Shown piece by piece: positions 1-9,400 of a stretch of 64,000 nucleotides of DNA. Position 1 is the first letter of the stretch, and each line of letters starts with the position of its first letter. Source of the DNA: Jejuia sp040720935. Lineage in GTDB: Bacteria > Bacteroidota > Bacteroidia > Flavobacteriales > Flavobacteriaceae. The stretch spans positions 186,001 through 250,000 of the forward strand of contig NZ_JBFDAE010000006.1 of assembly GCF_040720935.1 (NCBI RefSeq). The letters run 5' to 3'. The translations under genes were made by a program, and so were the position numbers. Under the pieces are notes generated by a model that was not told the DNA's origin, ran no database searches, and saw only the letters and a program-made list of their open reading frames with translations.

Positions 1-194
1 CTATTTATTAAGTAAAAATACTAAACTTTAAGAACATTAAAATAATGTGCTTATAACGTTATATTTTGTCGTAAATTCCATTAATGCTTTCAATAAAACG
101 AAATAGAATTGAGATTGTAAGTTTTTAAATCTAAGTTCGACTTACAATACTGTTGAAAGCATATATTAATTTAACAAAGAAAGGACAAAAACAT

Positions 195-641
195 ATGCTA
201 ACTTGGAAAGAAGTCATCAACTTTTCCGTAAAAGGAAACCCAACTCCGGACAAACGAGTTGAAAAATCACAGGCCGAATGGCAAGAACTGTTAACTCCAG
301 AGCAGTTTAGAATTACAAGACTTAAAGGAACCGAACGCCCACATAGTGGTGCTTTGTGCAGTATTCATGAAGCAGGAAAGTACAACTGTGTGTGTTGCGA
401 TGCGCCGTTATTTGATTCAACAATTAAGTTTGAATCTGGTACAGGATGGCCTAGTTTTACGCAACCTATTAAGGAAAACGCCATCAAATACGAAAGGGAT
501 ACAGCCTTCGGAATGGTGCGCGTTGAGGTCATGTGCAATACTTGTGATGCACATTTAGGACATGTATTTCCAGATGGCCCAGAACCTAGCGGATTGCGGT
601 ATTGTATTAATTCAGAATCGATGCAATTAGAAAAAAACTAA
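195..641 (+). CDS. msrB: Peptide-methionine (R)-S-oxide reductase MsrB
   Basis: Reduces methionine-R-sulfoxide in proteins, using thioredoxin as electron donor. The 148-residue product has the whole MsrB core: a zinc site made of CVCC and CNTCDAHLGHVFPDGP, the GTGWPSF segment, and the catalytic cysteine in GLRYCINSESM near the C-terminus. An in-frame ATG at 153 would add 14 residues (MKAYINLTKKGQKH). I prefer 195 because family members start close to the LTWKEV segment. No signal peptide, so cytoplasmic. It opens a co-directional block with thioredoxin-like, SelO and MsrA-type genes, which fits an oxidative-damage repair role. Function is near certain; only the start is open. Confidence 0.95.
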   Translation: MLTWKEVINFSVKGNPTPDKRVEKSQAEWQELLTPEQFRITRLKGTERPHSGALCSIHEAGKYNCVCCDAPLFDSTIKFESGTGWPSFTQPIKENAIKYERDTAFGMVRVEVMCNTCDAHLGHVFPDGPEPSGLRYCINSESMQLEKN

Positions 642-688
642 AAAATTAGCAAGATTTAATTCCTTTCCTTTTTAAGGAAGAGATACTT

Positions 689-719
689 AACCTGCAAGGT
701 TTCAAAAACCTTGTAGGTT
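689..719. repeat. Palindrome between msrB and the thioredoxin-like gene
   Basis: Inverted repeat with arms AACCTGCAAGGTTT and AAACCTTGTAGGTT (one mismatch) around a short centre. It is a diverged relative of the 33-bp palindromes at 1522-1554 and 3685-3717. It can fold as a hairpin and may act as a bidirectional terminator or RNA end-stabiliser. Confidence 0.7.
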
Positions 720-770
720 TACAGAGAAATAGAGATAATGAAAATTAAATTTAAAGAAAGGGACAATTAT

Positions 771-1259
771 ATGTCAGATCAACTTGAGCATAAAAACGTA
801 TTTAAAGCTCCAGAATTTGAAGTCAATAACTGGATTGATACAAACGGAAATAAAACCGAACCCATAAAACTTTCAGATTTTAAAGGTAAATTTAAGGTGG
901 TGTATTGTTTTCAAAGCTGGTGCCCTGGGTGTCATAGTAAAGGCTTGCCGGATTTAAAGAACATGGTAAATGCCTTAGAAGGGAATGAGAACGTTATTTT
1001 TCTAGCAGTTCAAACTGTTTTTGAAGGCCATCATGAAAACAGGTATGAAAAGATGGTTGAAACGCAAAAGCAATATGAGCTAAAGATTCCTTTTGGACAT
1101 GATGCTGGCGATGATGGTAAATCTATTTCAAACATCATGAGGAATTACCAAACAGGAGGAACACCTTGGTTTTTGTTTATTGATAAACATGATAATGTGG
1201 TGTTTTCAGATTTTCATTTGAATCCAGATGCGGCTATTGAGTTGCTGAAAACAATGTAA
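771..1259 (+). CDS. TlpA-like thioredoxin/redoxin-fold protein
   Basis: Thioredoxin-fold protein of about 162 residues. The redox motif CPGC (Cys51 and Cys54 counted from ATG 771) follows FKGKFKVVYCFQSW, and the cis-proline loop is GGTPWFLF. This is the AhpC/TSA-Redoxin type rather than classical thioredoxin. An upstream ATG at 738 would add 11 residues; ATG 771 has a purine-rich GAAAGGGA just upstream and gives a standard N-terminus. There is no signal peptide, unlike most TlpA proteins, so a cytoplasmic thiol reductant or peroxiredoxin-like role is likely. It lies between msrB and a glutaredoxin-like gene and could supply electrons to the Msr enzymes (inference). Confidence 0.85.
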   Translation: MSDQLEHKNVFKAPEFEVNNWIDTNGNKTEPIKLSDFKGKFKVVYCFQSWCPGCHSKGLPDLKNMVNALEGNENVIFLAVQTVFEGHHENRYEKMVETQKQYELKIPFGHDAGDDGKSISNIMRNYQTGGTPWFLFIDKHDNVVFSDFHLNPDAAIELLKTM

Positions 1260-1262
1260 ATC

Positions 1263-1514
1263 ATGATGCTTGAAATTAAACTTTATGGTGCTGAAAGGTG
1301 CCATAAAACGCAATATTACATGAAATATTTAGAGGATTTGAGTTTAGAATATCAATTTTTAGATGTTGAATCACATGAATCTCATGCAGAAGCATTGAGG
1401 AGTCTTTACAAAAGCAGAAAACTTAATTTTCCAACCTTGACTATTGGAAAAAAGAAATTGAGAAACCCTTCCGATACCGATTTAAAAAAATGGCTTGAGA
1501 AGCTAATTAACTAA
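1263..1514 (+). CDS. Small glutaredoxin-like protein
   Basis: An 83-residue protein with glutaredoxin layout: beta-strand LEIKLYGAERC, helix, strand, then FPTLTI with the cis-proline and a C-terminal helix. The usual CxxC is reduced to a single cysteine, CHKT, so any activity would be monothiol or glutathione-type, or the protein may only bind thiols. ATG 1263 is followed at once by ATG 1266; either could be used. It starts three bases after the stop of the thioredoxin-like gene, indicating co-transcription. The family call rests on fold-like pattern only. Confidence 0.75.
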   Translation: MMLEIKLYGAERCHKTQYYMKYLEDLSLEYQFLDVESHESHAEALRSLYKSRKLNFPTLTIGKKKLRNPSDTDLKKWLEKLIN

Positions 1515-1521
1515 TTTAAAA

Positions 1522-1554
1522 AGACCTGTCAGGTTTTTAAAACCTGACAGGTCT
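1522..1554. repeat. 33-bp perfect palindrome (CCTGTCAGG type)
   Basis: Perfect inverted repeat: arm AGACCTGTCAGGTTTT, one central T, and its exact complement. It fills the gap between the glutaredoxin-like gene and selO. The same design with the inner bases swapped (AGACCTGACAGGTTTT) recurs at 3685-3717. The T-rich centre and strong stem allow bidirectional termination, but its recurrence marks it as a dispersed repeat. Confidence 0.85.
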
Positions 1555-1568
1555 AAATGAGAACGTAA

Positions 1569-3131
1569 ATGAAACTAAACATAAAAGATAAATTCACGGC
1601 AGCATTACCAGCAGACCCAATTTTGGAAAACACAAGACGACAAGTGTCAAAAGCCTGTTTCTCATATGTATTACCAAAACAAACAGCAAAACCAGAATTA
1701 TTACATGCATCTCCAGAAATGCTTAAAAATCTAGGATTATCAGAAGCTGATTCAAAAAGCGAAGCGTTTCTAAATGTATTCACGGGAAACAAAGTTTTAA
1801 ATGACACAACCCCTTATGCGATGTGTTATGGCGGACATCAATTCGGGAATTGGGCAGGACAATTGGGCGATGGTCGTGCTATAAATTTATTTGAAGTTGA
1901 GCACGACACTAAAAATTGGGCATTACAATTAAAAGGTGCAGGAGAAACACCTTATTCAAGAACTGCCGACGGTTTAGCGGTATTACGTTCATCCATTAGA
2001 GAGTATTTATGTAGTGAAGCGATGCATCATCTGGGAGTGCCTACAACACGCGCATTATCTCTAGCATTATCTGGCGATAGGGTTTTAAGGGATATGATGT
2101 ACGATGGTAATTCCGCATACGAGAAAGGCGCCATTGTGTGTAGAACAGCCGAATCTTTTTTACGCTTCGGAAACTATCAAATTTTTGCTGCAAGACAAGA
2201 TAATGAGACGCTTAAAACGTTGGTAGATTATACGATTAAACATCATTTTTCACATTTGGGAGAGCCTTCAAAAACAACATATATTAAGTTCTTTAAAGAA
2301 GTTTCAAATCGAACTTTGGATATGATAATCCATTGGCAACGTGTTGGTTTTGTCCACGGCGTGATGAATACCGATAACATGTCCATTTTAGGATTAACCA
2401 TAGATTATGGCCCTTATGGCTGGTTGGAAGGTTATGAATATGGTTGGACACCAAACACTACCGATAGACAACATAAACGCTACCGTTACGGCAATCAACC
2501 CAATATTGGATTGTGGAATTTACTGCAATTAGCAAATGCTATTTATCCTTTAGTTGAAGATGCTGAACCTTTGGAAGCCATTTTAAATCAATATAAAACT
2601 GATTTTGATAAGAAGTTGCTAAACATGATGCGCTCTAAATTAGGCTTTCAAATTGAAGATGAAAACGACCAAAAGCTAATTCATGAATTGGAAGATATTT
2701 TGCATCAAACGGAAACAGATATGACTATTTTCTTCAGAAATCTGAGTGATTTTAAAATTGAAAATGCTTCAGAAGGGTTGGGCGTCATTCATGATGCATT
2801 CTATAAATCAGATGAAGTTGTTGGAAATATTGAAAAACGATGGAATGATTGGTTTCAAAATTATGCTGAAAGATTAAAGAAAGAAACAATTTCAGATGAA
2901 GAAAGAAAGGAGGGCATGAACACCGTTAATCCAAAATACGTACTACGAAATTATATGGCACAATTAGCCATTGATGATGCCGATAAAGGCGATTATAAAT
3001 TAATAGACGAATTATTTAAAATGCTTAAAAAACCATATGATGAACAACCAGAATATCAAAAATGGTTTGCTAAGCGTCCCGATTGGGCACGTCATAAAGT
3101 GGGCTGTTCCATGTTGTCCTGTAGTTCGTAA
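1569..3131 (+). CDS. selO: SelO/YdiU family protein adenylyltransferase
   Basis: SelO is a pseudokinase-fold enzyme that transfers AMP from ATP to protein hydroxyls and is linked to oxidative stress. The 520-residue product is of normal length. It contains CYGGHQFGNWAGQLGDGRAINLFE, LKGAGETPYSRTADGLAVLRSSIREYL, and the active segment VHGVMNTDNMSILGLTIDYGP, where Asp269 and Asp279 match the catalytic and metal-binding aspartates of E. coli YdiU (same ten-residue spacing). It ends in SCSS; many SelO proteins carry selenocysteine or cysteine there, and this one uses cysteine codons. Neighbouring methionine sulfoxide reductases strengthen the redox link. Confidence 0.95.
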   Translation: MKLNIKDKFTAALPADPILENTRRQVSKACFSYVLPKQTAKPELLHASPEMLKNLGLSEADSKSEAFLNVFTGNKVLNDTTPYAMCYGGHQFGNWAGQLGDGRAINLFEVEHDTKNWALQLKGAGETPYSRTADGLAVLRSSIREYLCSEAMHHLGVPTTRALSLALSGDRVLRDMMYDGNSAYEKGAIVCRTAESFLRFGNYQIFAARQDNETLKTLVDYTIKHHFSHLGEPSKTTYIKFFKEVSNRTLDMIIHWQRVGFVHGVMNTDNMSILGLTIDYGPYGWLEGYEYGWTPNTTDRQHKRYRYGNQPNIGLWNLLQLANAIYPLVEDAEPLEAILNQYKTDFDKKLLNMMRSKLGFQIEDENDQKLIHELEDILHQTETDMTIFFRNLSDFKIENASEGLGVIHDAFYKSDEVVGNIEKRWNDWFQNYAERLKKETISDEERKEGMNTVNPKYVLRNYMAQLAIDDADKGDYKLIDELFKMLKKPYDEQPEYQKWFAKRPDWARHKVGCSMLSCSS

Positions 3132-3176
3132 TCGGATAATTAAAAAAACATAAAATTTTAAAGTGAAAAAAAAATT

Positions 3177-3671
3177 ATGAGCAATTATAAAAAAGCATAT
3201 ATAGCAGGAGGCTGCTTCTGGGGAATGGAAGATTTATTTAGAACACGTCCAGGCATTATAGATACAGAAGTTGGATACCAAGGCGGCGAAAATGAAAATC
3301 CGACATATAAAAATCATCCGGGTCATGCCGAAGCTATCGAACTGACTTACGATCCAAACGAAACATCGTTTAGGGAAATATTGGATTACTTTTTAAGAAT
3401 CCATAACCCTACAACTATCGATAGACAGGGCAATGATAGAGGGTCTAGTTATAGGTCGGCCATATTTTTTCAGAATGAAGAAGAAAAAAAAGACGCCGAA
3501 GACATCATTAAAATTGTGAACGATTCTGGGAAGTGGGACGGCCATGTTGTAACCACTTTAGAACCTTATGCAACGTTTTGGAAAGCAGAATCAGAACATC
3601 AAGATTACTTGGTGAGAAACCCGAATGGTTATACCTGCCATTTTGAAAGATTTGAAGAACCTTTTATATAA
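3177..3671 (+). CDS. msrA: Peptide-methionine (S)-S-oxide reductase MsrA
   Basis: Reduces methionine-S-sulfoxide, complementing MsrB. The 164-residue protein starts with the family signature GGCFWGMEDLF (catalytic Cys13) and continues with VGYQGG, NPTYKNHPGHAEAIELTYDP, SYRSAIFF and AEDYHQDYL-like AESEHQDYL, followed by a short C-terminal segment. There is no signal peptide. The first ATG is preceded by an A-rich leader typical of flavobacterial genes. It lies 45 bases after selO and is followed by a palindrome and a second, divergent MsrA-type gene. Confidence 0.96.
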   Translation: MSNYKKAYIAGGCFWGMEDLFRTRPGIIDTEVGYQGGENENPTYKNHPGHAEAIELTYDPNETSFREILDYFLRIHNPTTIDRQGNDRGSSYRSAIFFQNEEEKKDAEDIIKIVNDSGKWDGHVVTTLEPYATFWKAESEHQDYLVRNPNGYTCHFERFEEPFI

Positions 3672-3684
3672 ATTCTGTTTTTCT

Positions 3685-3717
3685 AGACCTGACAGGTTTT
3701 TAAAACCTGTCAGGTCT
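3685..3717. repeat. 33-bp perfect palindrome (CCTGACAGG type)
   Basis: Perfect inverted repeat: arm AGACCTGACAGGTTTT, one central T, exact complement. It lies 14 bases after the msrA stop and before the second MsrA-type gene. It has the same length and design as 1522-1554 with the inner TGTC/TGAC exchanged. Confidence 0.85.
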
Positions 3718-3754
3718 TCGCGAACAAAGTACTTTTCAATTTAAAACTGTAATA

Positions 3755-4300
3755 ATGCTACAAACACCAAATAAAATAGCTTTAGGCGGCGGATGCCATT
3801 GGTGTACCGAGGCGGTGTTTCAATCTTTAGTAGGGGTTTCAAAAGTAGAACAAGGTTTTGTAGCTTCAACAGGAGACCATAGTTCTTTTTCAGAAGCGGT
3901 TATTGTACATTTTAATGCTGAAGACATTTCACTTAAAACACTTATTGAGATTCATTTATACACACATAAAAGCACATCAAATCACAGTATGCGAACTAAG
4001 TATCGTTCAGCAGTTTATACGTTTTCAGATGAACAAAAACAGAAAGCTGAACAAGTTTTAGAAAGATTTCAAAATCAATTTGAACATAAACTGATAACAA
4101 AAGTTTTACCTTTTCAATCATTTAAAGGGTCGCGAAAGCAAATACAAAATTATTATTTCAATAATCCTGAAAAGCCTTTTTGTGAAACATTCATCAATCC
4201 AAAGTTGAAAATTCTTTTAAGCCAATTTTCAAATTATGCCAACCAAAATAAATTAAAACATCTAAAAAATGAGCAGTATCAAACTGAATATTCAGAATAA
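3755..4300 (+). CDS. Divergent MsrA-type methionine sulfoxide reductase
   Basis: The 181-residue protein has an MsrA core with the motif GGGCHWCTEAVFQ in place of GCFWG; the catalytic cysteine is Cys14 and a second cysteine follows two residues later (Cys17). Other conserved parts are KVEQGFV, FSEAVIVHF, YTHKSTSNHSMRTKYRSAVYTF and a C-terminal region with CETFINPKL. Several aromatic positions of the active site are retained, but the His/Cys substitutions set it apart from the msrA just upstream. It overlaps the next gene by 32 bases, so the two are translationally linked. A distinct substrate or free methionine sulfoxide use is possible but unproven. Confidence 0.85.
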   Translation: MLQTPNKIALGGGCHWCTEAVFQSLVGVSKVEQGFVASTGDHSSFSEAVIVHFNAEDISLKTLIEIHLYTHKSTSNHSMRTKYRSAVYTFSDEQKQKAEQVLERFQNQFEHKLITKVLPFQSFKGSRKQIQNYYFNNPEKPFCETFINPKLKILLSQFSNYANQNKLKHLKNEQYQTEYSE

Positions 4301-5489
4301 AAAAGGACATAAACTGCAAGCTTATTTAGAATTGCCAGCAGATGAAAAGCCACAGTATTATGCCATTTTTGCACATTGTTTTACCTGTAGTAGTACTCTA
4401 GGTGCTGTAAAAAATATCAGCAAATCGCTTACTAGTCATGGATTTGGAGTGGTGCGTTTTGATTTTACAGGTTTAGGAAGAAGTGAAGGCGAATTTTCCG
4501 AAAGCTATTTTTCTGCAAATGTGGACGATTTAATTGCGGTTAATGATTACTTAAAGGAGAAGTATCAATCGCCAAGTTTATTAGTGGGGCATTCATTAGG
4601 TGGTGCTGCGGTAATTGTTGCGGCATCTAAATTAGAAAATATAAAAGCAGTCGCTACAGTTGGAGCACCTGCAACGGCAAGTCATGTCACGCATTTGTTT
4701 TCGCATGGTATTGAAGAAGTTAAAGAGAAAGGCGAAGTTGAAGTGAATATTGGTGGCAGACCATTCAAAATCAATGAAGAATTTGTTGAAGATTTTGGAA
4801 AAACGGATTTACCAGAAATTACTAAGAATTTAAGAAAACCATTATTGATTATGCATGCGCCTTTTGATCAAATAGTGGGTATTAAAAATGCCGAAAAATT
4901 ATACCACCGAGCGCATCACCCTAAAAGTTTTGTGAGTTTAGATGGTGCTGACCATCTGCTATCAGATTCAAAAGACAGTAGATATGTTGGGAACATGATT
5001 GGTACTTGGGTGCAACGCTATTTTGAACAGAAAGACAACACGATGTTGGATACCAAAGGCGAACAATTGGTAGCACATTTAAACCTAGTTGAAGATAATT
5101 TTACGACATCGATTCAAACCAAAAAACACAATTTTATAGCAGATGAACCTGCAAGTATTGGAGGTGACGATTTTGGACCATCGCCTTACGATTTTTTAAG
5201 CGCAGGACTAGCGGCATGTACGGTTATGACACTTAAAATGTATGCGCAACGCAAAAAATGGGATTTACAAGAGGTTTATGCATATATTACGTATTCTAAA
5301 AAACATAGTGACGATTTAATGTTAGAAATAGATGAACCAACAAGAATAGACCATTTGCAAAAACGATTAAAATTTGTCGGTAATTTAGATGAACAACAAA
5401 AAGCCAAATTAAAAGAGATTGCTTCAAAATGTCCAGTACACAGAACATTACTATCCGATACCATTATTGAAACAGAAGTTATAGATTGA
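4269..5489 (+). CDS. Alpha/beta hydrolase fused to OsmC domain
   Basis: Two-domain protein of 406 residues. Residues 1-255 are an alpha/beta hydrolase with GLGRSEGEF and the nucleophile elbow GHSLGG (Ser109); the C-terminal His is probably in DGADHLLSD. Residues about 265-405 are an OsmC/Ohr domain with the two conserved redox cysteines in LAACTVMT (Cys317) and KCPVHRTL (Cys388), as in organic hydroperoxide reductases. The fusion suggests hydrolysis of an ester or peroxy-ester followed by thiol-dependent peroxide reduction (inference). It overlaps the MsrA-type gene upstream and the aldo/keto reductase downstream, so it belongs to the same oxidative-stress operon. Confidence 0.9.
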   Translation: MSSIKLNIQNKKGHKLQAYLELPADEKPQYYAIFAHCFTCSSTLGAVKNISKSLTSHGFGVVRFDFTGLGRSEGEFSESYFSANVDDLIAVNDYLKEKYQSPSLLVGHSLGGAAVIVAASKLENIKAVATVGAPATASHVTHLFSHGIEEVKEKGEVEVNIGGRPFKINEEFVEDFGKTDLPEITKNLRKPLLIMHAPFDQIVGIKNAEKLYHRAHHPKSFVSLDGADHLLSDSKDSRYVGNMIGTWVQRYFEQKDNTMLDTKGEQLVAHLNLVEDNFTTSIQTKKHNFIADEPASIGGDDFGPSPYDFLSAGLAACTVMTLKMYAQRKKWDLQEVYAYITYSKKHSDDLMLEIDEPTRIDHLQKRLKFVGNLDEQQKAKLKEIASKCPVHRTLLSDTIIETEVID

Positions 5490-6454
5490 TGAAAAAAAAT
5501 TCGAAAACACAAATAGGATTAGGTTTAGCAGCTTTGGGCAGGCCGGAATATATAAATATTAGAACTGATAATTCAATTGATAAATCGGAAGAAGCTTTTA
5601 AAAAGAATGCTTTTTCGGTTTTGGATGAAGCTTATAAATTAGGAGTTCAATATTTTGATACAGCACCATCTTATGGTAAAGGCGAAGCTTTTTTACAAGA
5701 ATGGAATCAAAAAAACAAGCATTCTGATGTGGTTTTAGGAACAAAATGGGGCTATACTTATGTAGCTAATTGGGAGTTAGGTTTTTATGGAAAACATGAA
5801 GTAAAGGAACATTCTTTAGAGAAGCTGCAAGAGCAATGGGAAGTCTCAAAACACATGCTTCCAAAGCTAAAATATTACCAAGTGCATTCCGCAACTTTTG
5901 AAAGTGGTATTTTAAAAAATGAAACTGTCTTAAATCAGCTTTACGCTATCAAAAAGGAAACAGGACTGCATATTGGAATCACAACTAGTGGTGCAAACCA
6001 AAAAGACGTCATTGCTGCTGCTTTAAAAGTAAAAGTTAATAATGAAGATTTGTTTGATAGTTTTCAAGTCACGTATAATGTCTTTGAACAATCTACTTTT
6101 TCTATTTTAAACGACCTTTTAAAACAAGGTAAAAAAATAATCATCAAGGAAGCTTTGGCAAATGGGCGTGTGTTTCAAAATAAAAAATTTGAACATTATA
6201 AACCTGTTTATGACATTTTAGAAGGTCTATCAAAAAAGTATGATGTTGGAATTGATGCTATCGCTTTACGTTTTGTAATGGATAATTTACAACCAACTTA
6301 CGTGCTTAGTGGTGCTTCAAATACGATACAATTAACTCAAAATTTAAAAGCTCTAAATTTTAATTTTACGTTAGAAGAATTACAATTACTCAAAACTTTA
6401 AAAGTAAATCCAGAAGGGTATTGGAATGAGCGAAGTGCATTACATTGGAACTAA
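5489..6454 (+). CDS. Aldo/keto reductase
   Basis: NAD(P)H-dependent oxidoreductase of about 321 residues with the TIM-barrel aldo/keto reductase pattern: GLGLAALGRPEY at the start, YFDTAPSYGKGEAFLQEW with the catalytic Asp-Tyr pair, LGTKWGYTY, YYQVHSATFE with the active-site His, and a late cofactor segment SGASNTIQL. I use the ATG at 5489, which overlaps the stop of the hydrolase-OsmC gene (TGATG); a TTG three bases earlier is less likely. Substrate unknown; reactive aldehydes from lipid peroxidation would suit its neighbours. Last gene of the redox block. Confidence 0.9.
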   Translation: MKKNSKTQIGLGLAALGRPEYINIRTDNSIDKSEEAFKKNAFSVLDEAYKLGVQYFDTAPSYGKGEAFLQEWNQKNKHSDVVLGTKWGYTYVANWELGFYGKHEVKEHSLEKLQEQWEVSKHMLPKLKYYQVHSATFESGILKNETVLNQLYAIKKETGLHIGITTSGANQKDVIAAALKVKVNNEDLFDSFQVTYNVFEQSTFSILNDLLKQGKKIIIKEALANGRVFQNKKFEHYKPVYDILEGLSKKYDVGIDAIALRFVMDNLQPTYVLSGASNTIQLTQNLKALNFNFTLEELQLLKTLKVNPEGYWNERSALHWN

Positions 6455-6493
6455 ATAGAATTATTATCTTTAATGAATTAATCCAACCAATCG

Positions 6494-9400
6494 ATGAATT
6501 TTCAAAAATCAGCACTTTTAGTAATCCTCATATTTATTCTAAATGCTTGTGCGACCTATAAGTCTCAATATAGGGATAAGAATTTGCAAAACTCTTTTCC
6601 AAATAAAGAAATAGCGCATACATTTTACCTAATTGGTGATGCGGGTATTTCAGGAGATCCAGAGTCTTCACAAGCTATAAAAGCATTTAAAACAGAACTT
6701 TCTGAAGCTTCAAAAAATAGTACGGTGGTTTTTCTAGGTGATAATATTTACCCAAAAGGATTGCCTAAAAAGGACGAGAAAGGTCGTGCTTCCGCCGAAA
6801 ATCAACTAAATGCTCAAATTGATGCAGTTAAAGATTTTAAGGGTGAAACTATATTTATTCCCGGAAATCATGATTGGTATAGTGATGGCTTAAAGGGTTT
6901 AAAGCGACAAGAAAAATACATTGAAGATGCTCTTGGGAAAAATAAATTTTTGCCAGAAAACGGTTGTCCAATTGAAAAAGTGGATATCTCGGATGATATT
7001 GTTATGATTGTTATTGATTCGGAATGGTATTTAACAAACTGGGATAAACACCCAACAATAAATGATGATTGCGAAATTAAAACCCGATTTAAGTTTTTTG
7101 AAGAGCTGGAAAGTTTAATTAAAAAAGCGCGGGGAAAAACGACTATTATCGCGATGCATCACCCCATGTTTACCAATGGGCCACATGGCGGACAATATGA
7201 TTTTGTGTCCCACTTAAAACCAATCCCGGTTTTAGGAACCTTAAAAAATATACTTAGAAAAACAAGCGGTGTATCTCCTGCCGATTTGCAAAATAAAAAG
7301 TACAATACCTTTAAAAAGCGTGTTGTAACCTTAGCTCAAGAAAATGATAAAACACTTTTTGTTTCTGGTCACGAACATAGTTTACAGTATTTGATTCAAG
7401 ATAATTTACCGCAAATTATTAGCGGTTCAGGCTCAAAATCCACAGCTACCCGTAATGTAAAGGATGCCTTTTCATCAAGCGATTCTGGTTATGCGAGATT
7501 AGATGTGTTTACAGATGGGTCATCGATCGTTCGCTTTTATTCAGCCAAAGACGATAAAGTGCTTTTTCAAACAGAAGTATTTTCAGAAGATAAAAAAGAA
7601 CATATTTCCAGTTACGATGATTCTTTCCCTAATCAAAAAAGCGCATCGGTTTATTCTGAAAAGGAAGTCACAAAAAGTGGTTTTCATAAATATATTTGGG
7701 GAGACCGTTACAGAAAATATTATGGCGCAAAAGTAAATGTGCCAACAGTTAATTTAGATACCCTATTTGGTGGATTAACACCAACAAGAAAAGGTGGTGG
7801 ACACCAATCTAAATCACTTCAATTGATGAATAAAGAAGGGAAGCGCTATGTGATGCGTGCCATCAGAAAAAGTGCCACGGTGTATTTGCAGGCCATGGCT
7901 TTTAAAGATCAATATATAGAAGGACAGTTTGATGGAACGGCTACCGAAAGTTTATTACAAGATTTCTATACAGGATCACATCCTTATGCGCCTTTTGTAA
8001 CAGGTGGTTTATCCGATGCGGTTAATTTATACCACACAAATCCAGTTTTATATTTTGTGCCTAAGCAAAATGCTTTAGCGCGTTTTAATCAAGACTTTGG
8101 AGATGAATTATATATGATAGAAGAGCATGTGTCTGATGGTCATGGAAACCTTAAAAGTTTTGGAAACTCAAATAAAATTGAAAGTACCGACGATTTGATG
8201 AAGAAACTCCGTAAGGACGAAAAATATGTTGTAGATGATGACATGTTTCTAAGAGCCCGATTATTTGATATGGCAATAGGCGATTGGGATAGACATACGG
8301 ACCAATGGCGTTGGGCAGAATTTAAAGAGGCTGGTAAAGTGGTTTACAGGCCAATTCCGAGAGATAGAGATCAGGCATTTTCCAATATGGGAGATGGTGC
8401 TTTAATGAATTTGGCAACCCGAATTGTACCACCTTTAAAACTCATGGAAGGGTTTAATGATGACGTTAGAAATGTAAAAGGATTTAATTTTAGTCCGTTT
8501 TCTTTGGATATGATGTTGCTCAATGAAACCACAAAAAAGCAATGGAAAACGCAGGTAGCATTCATTCAAAAAAACTTAACCGATGAAGTTATTGATAATG
8601 CATTTAAAGCGTTTCCAAAAGAAGTTCAAGACGAAACTGTTACGGAGATAAAACGAGTACTAAAAGCTAGGCTTGAAAATCTTCCAGATATAGCTGATAG
8701 ATATTACAAAGCACTCAATAAAACACCACTAGTAAGAGGCACCGATAAAGATGATTTATTTGAAATTGAGCGCATACCAAATGGCGATACCAAACTAACA
8801 GTATATCGTATCAAGAATGGTAAAAAAGGAACTGTTTTACATCAAAAGATTTATAATAAAGAAGACACCAAAGAGATCTGGATATATGGTTTAGATGATG
8901 ATGATGTTTTTAAAGTTACTGGAGAAGGCGATAATGGTATTAAATTGAGGCTCATTGGAGGTCAAAATAATGACACCTATACTATTGAAAACGGGAAGAA
9001 AGTTAAGATGTATGATTATAAGTCTAAGAAAAATACATTTACTACCAGTAAAGGCAGCAAAAACTTAACCGATGATTATGAAACTAATATCTATGATTAT
9101 GCAAAACCTAAAAATAGCGCAAATCAATTTATGCCGCTATTAGGTGCAAACCCAGACGATGGTTTTAAAATTGGTGTTTTAAATACACTTACCAACTATG
9201 GTTTTGAACGTAATCCGTTTAGTTCTCAGCATACCATTTCTGGAGCGTATTATTTTGCCACAAGCGGATTCGATTTTGAATATAATGGTGAGTTTGCAAA
9301 TGTAATTGGTTCCTGGAATTTGGGGTTGAATGCTAAATTCACAAGTCCTAATTATGCTATTAATTTCTTTGGTTTTGGGAATAGTACACCCAATTTAAAT

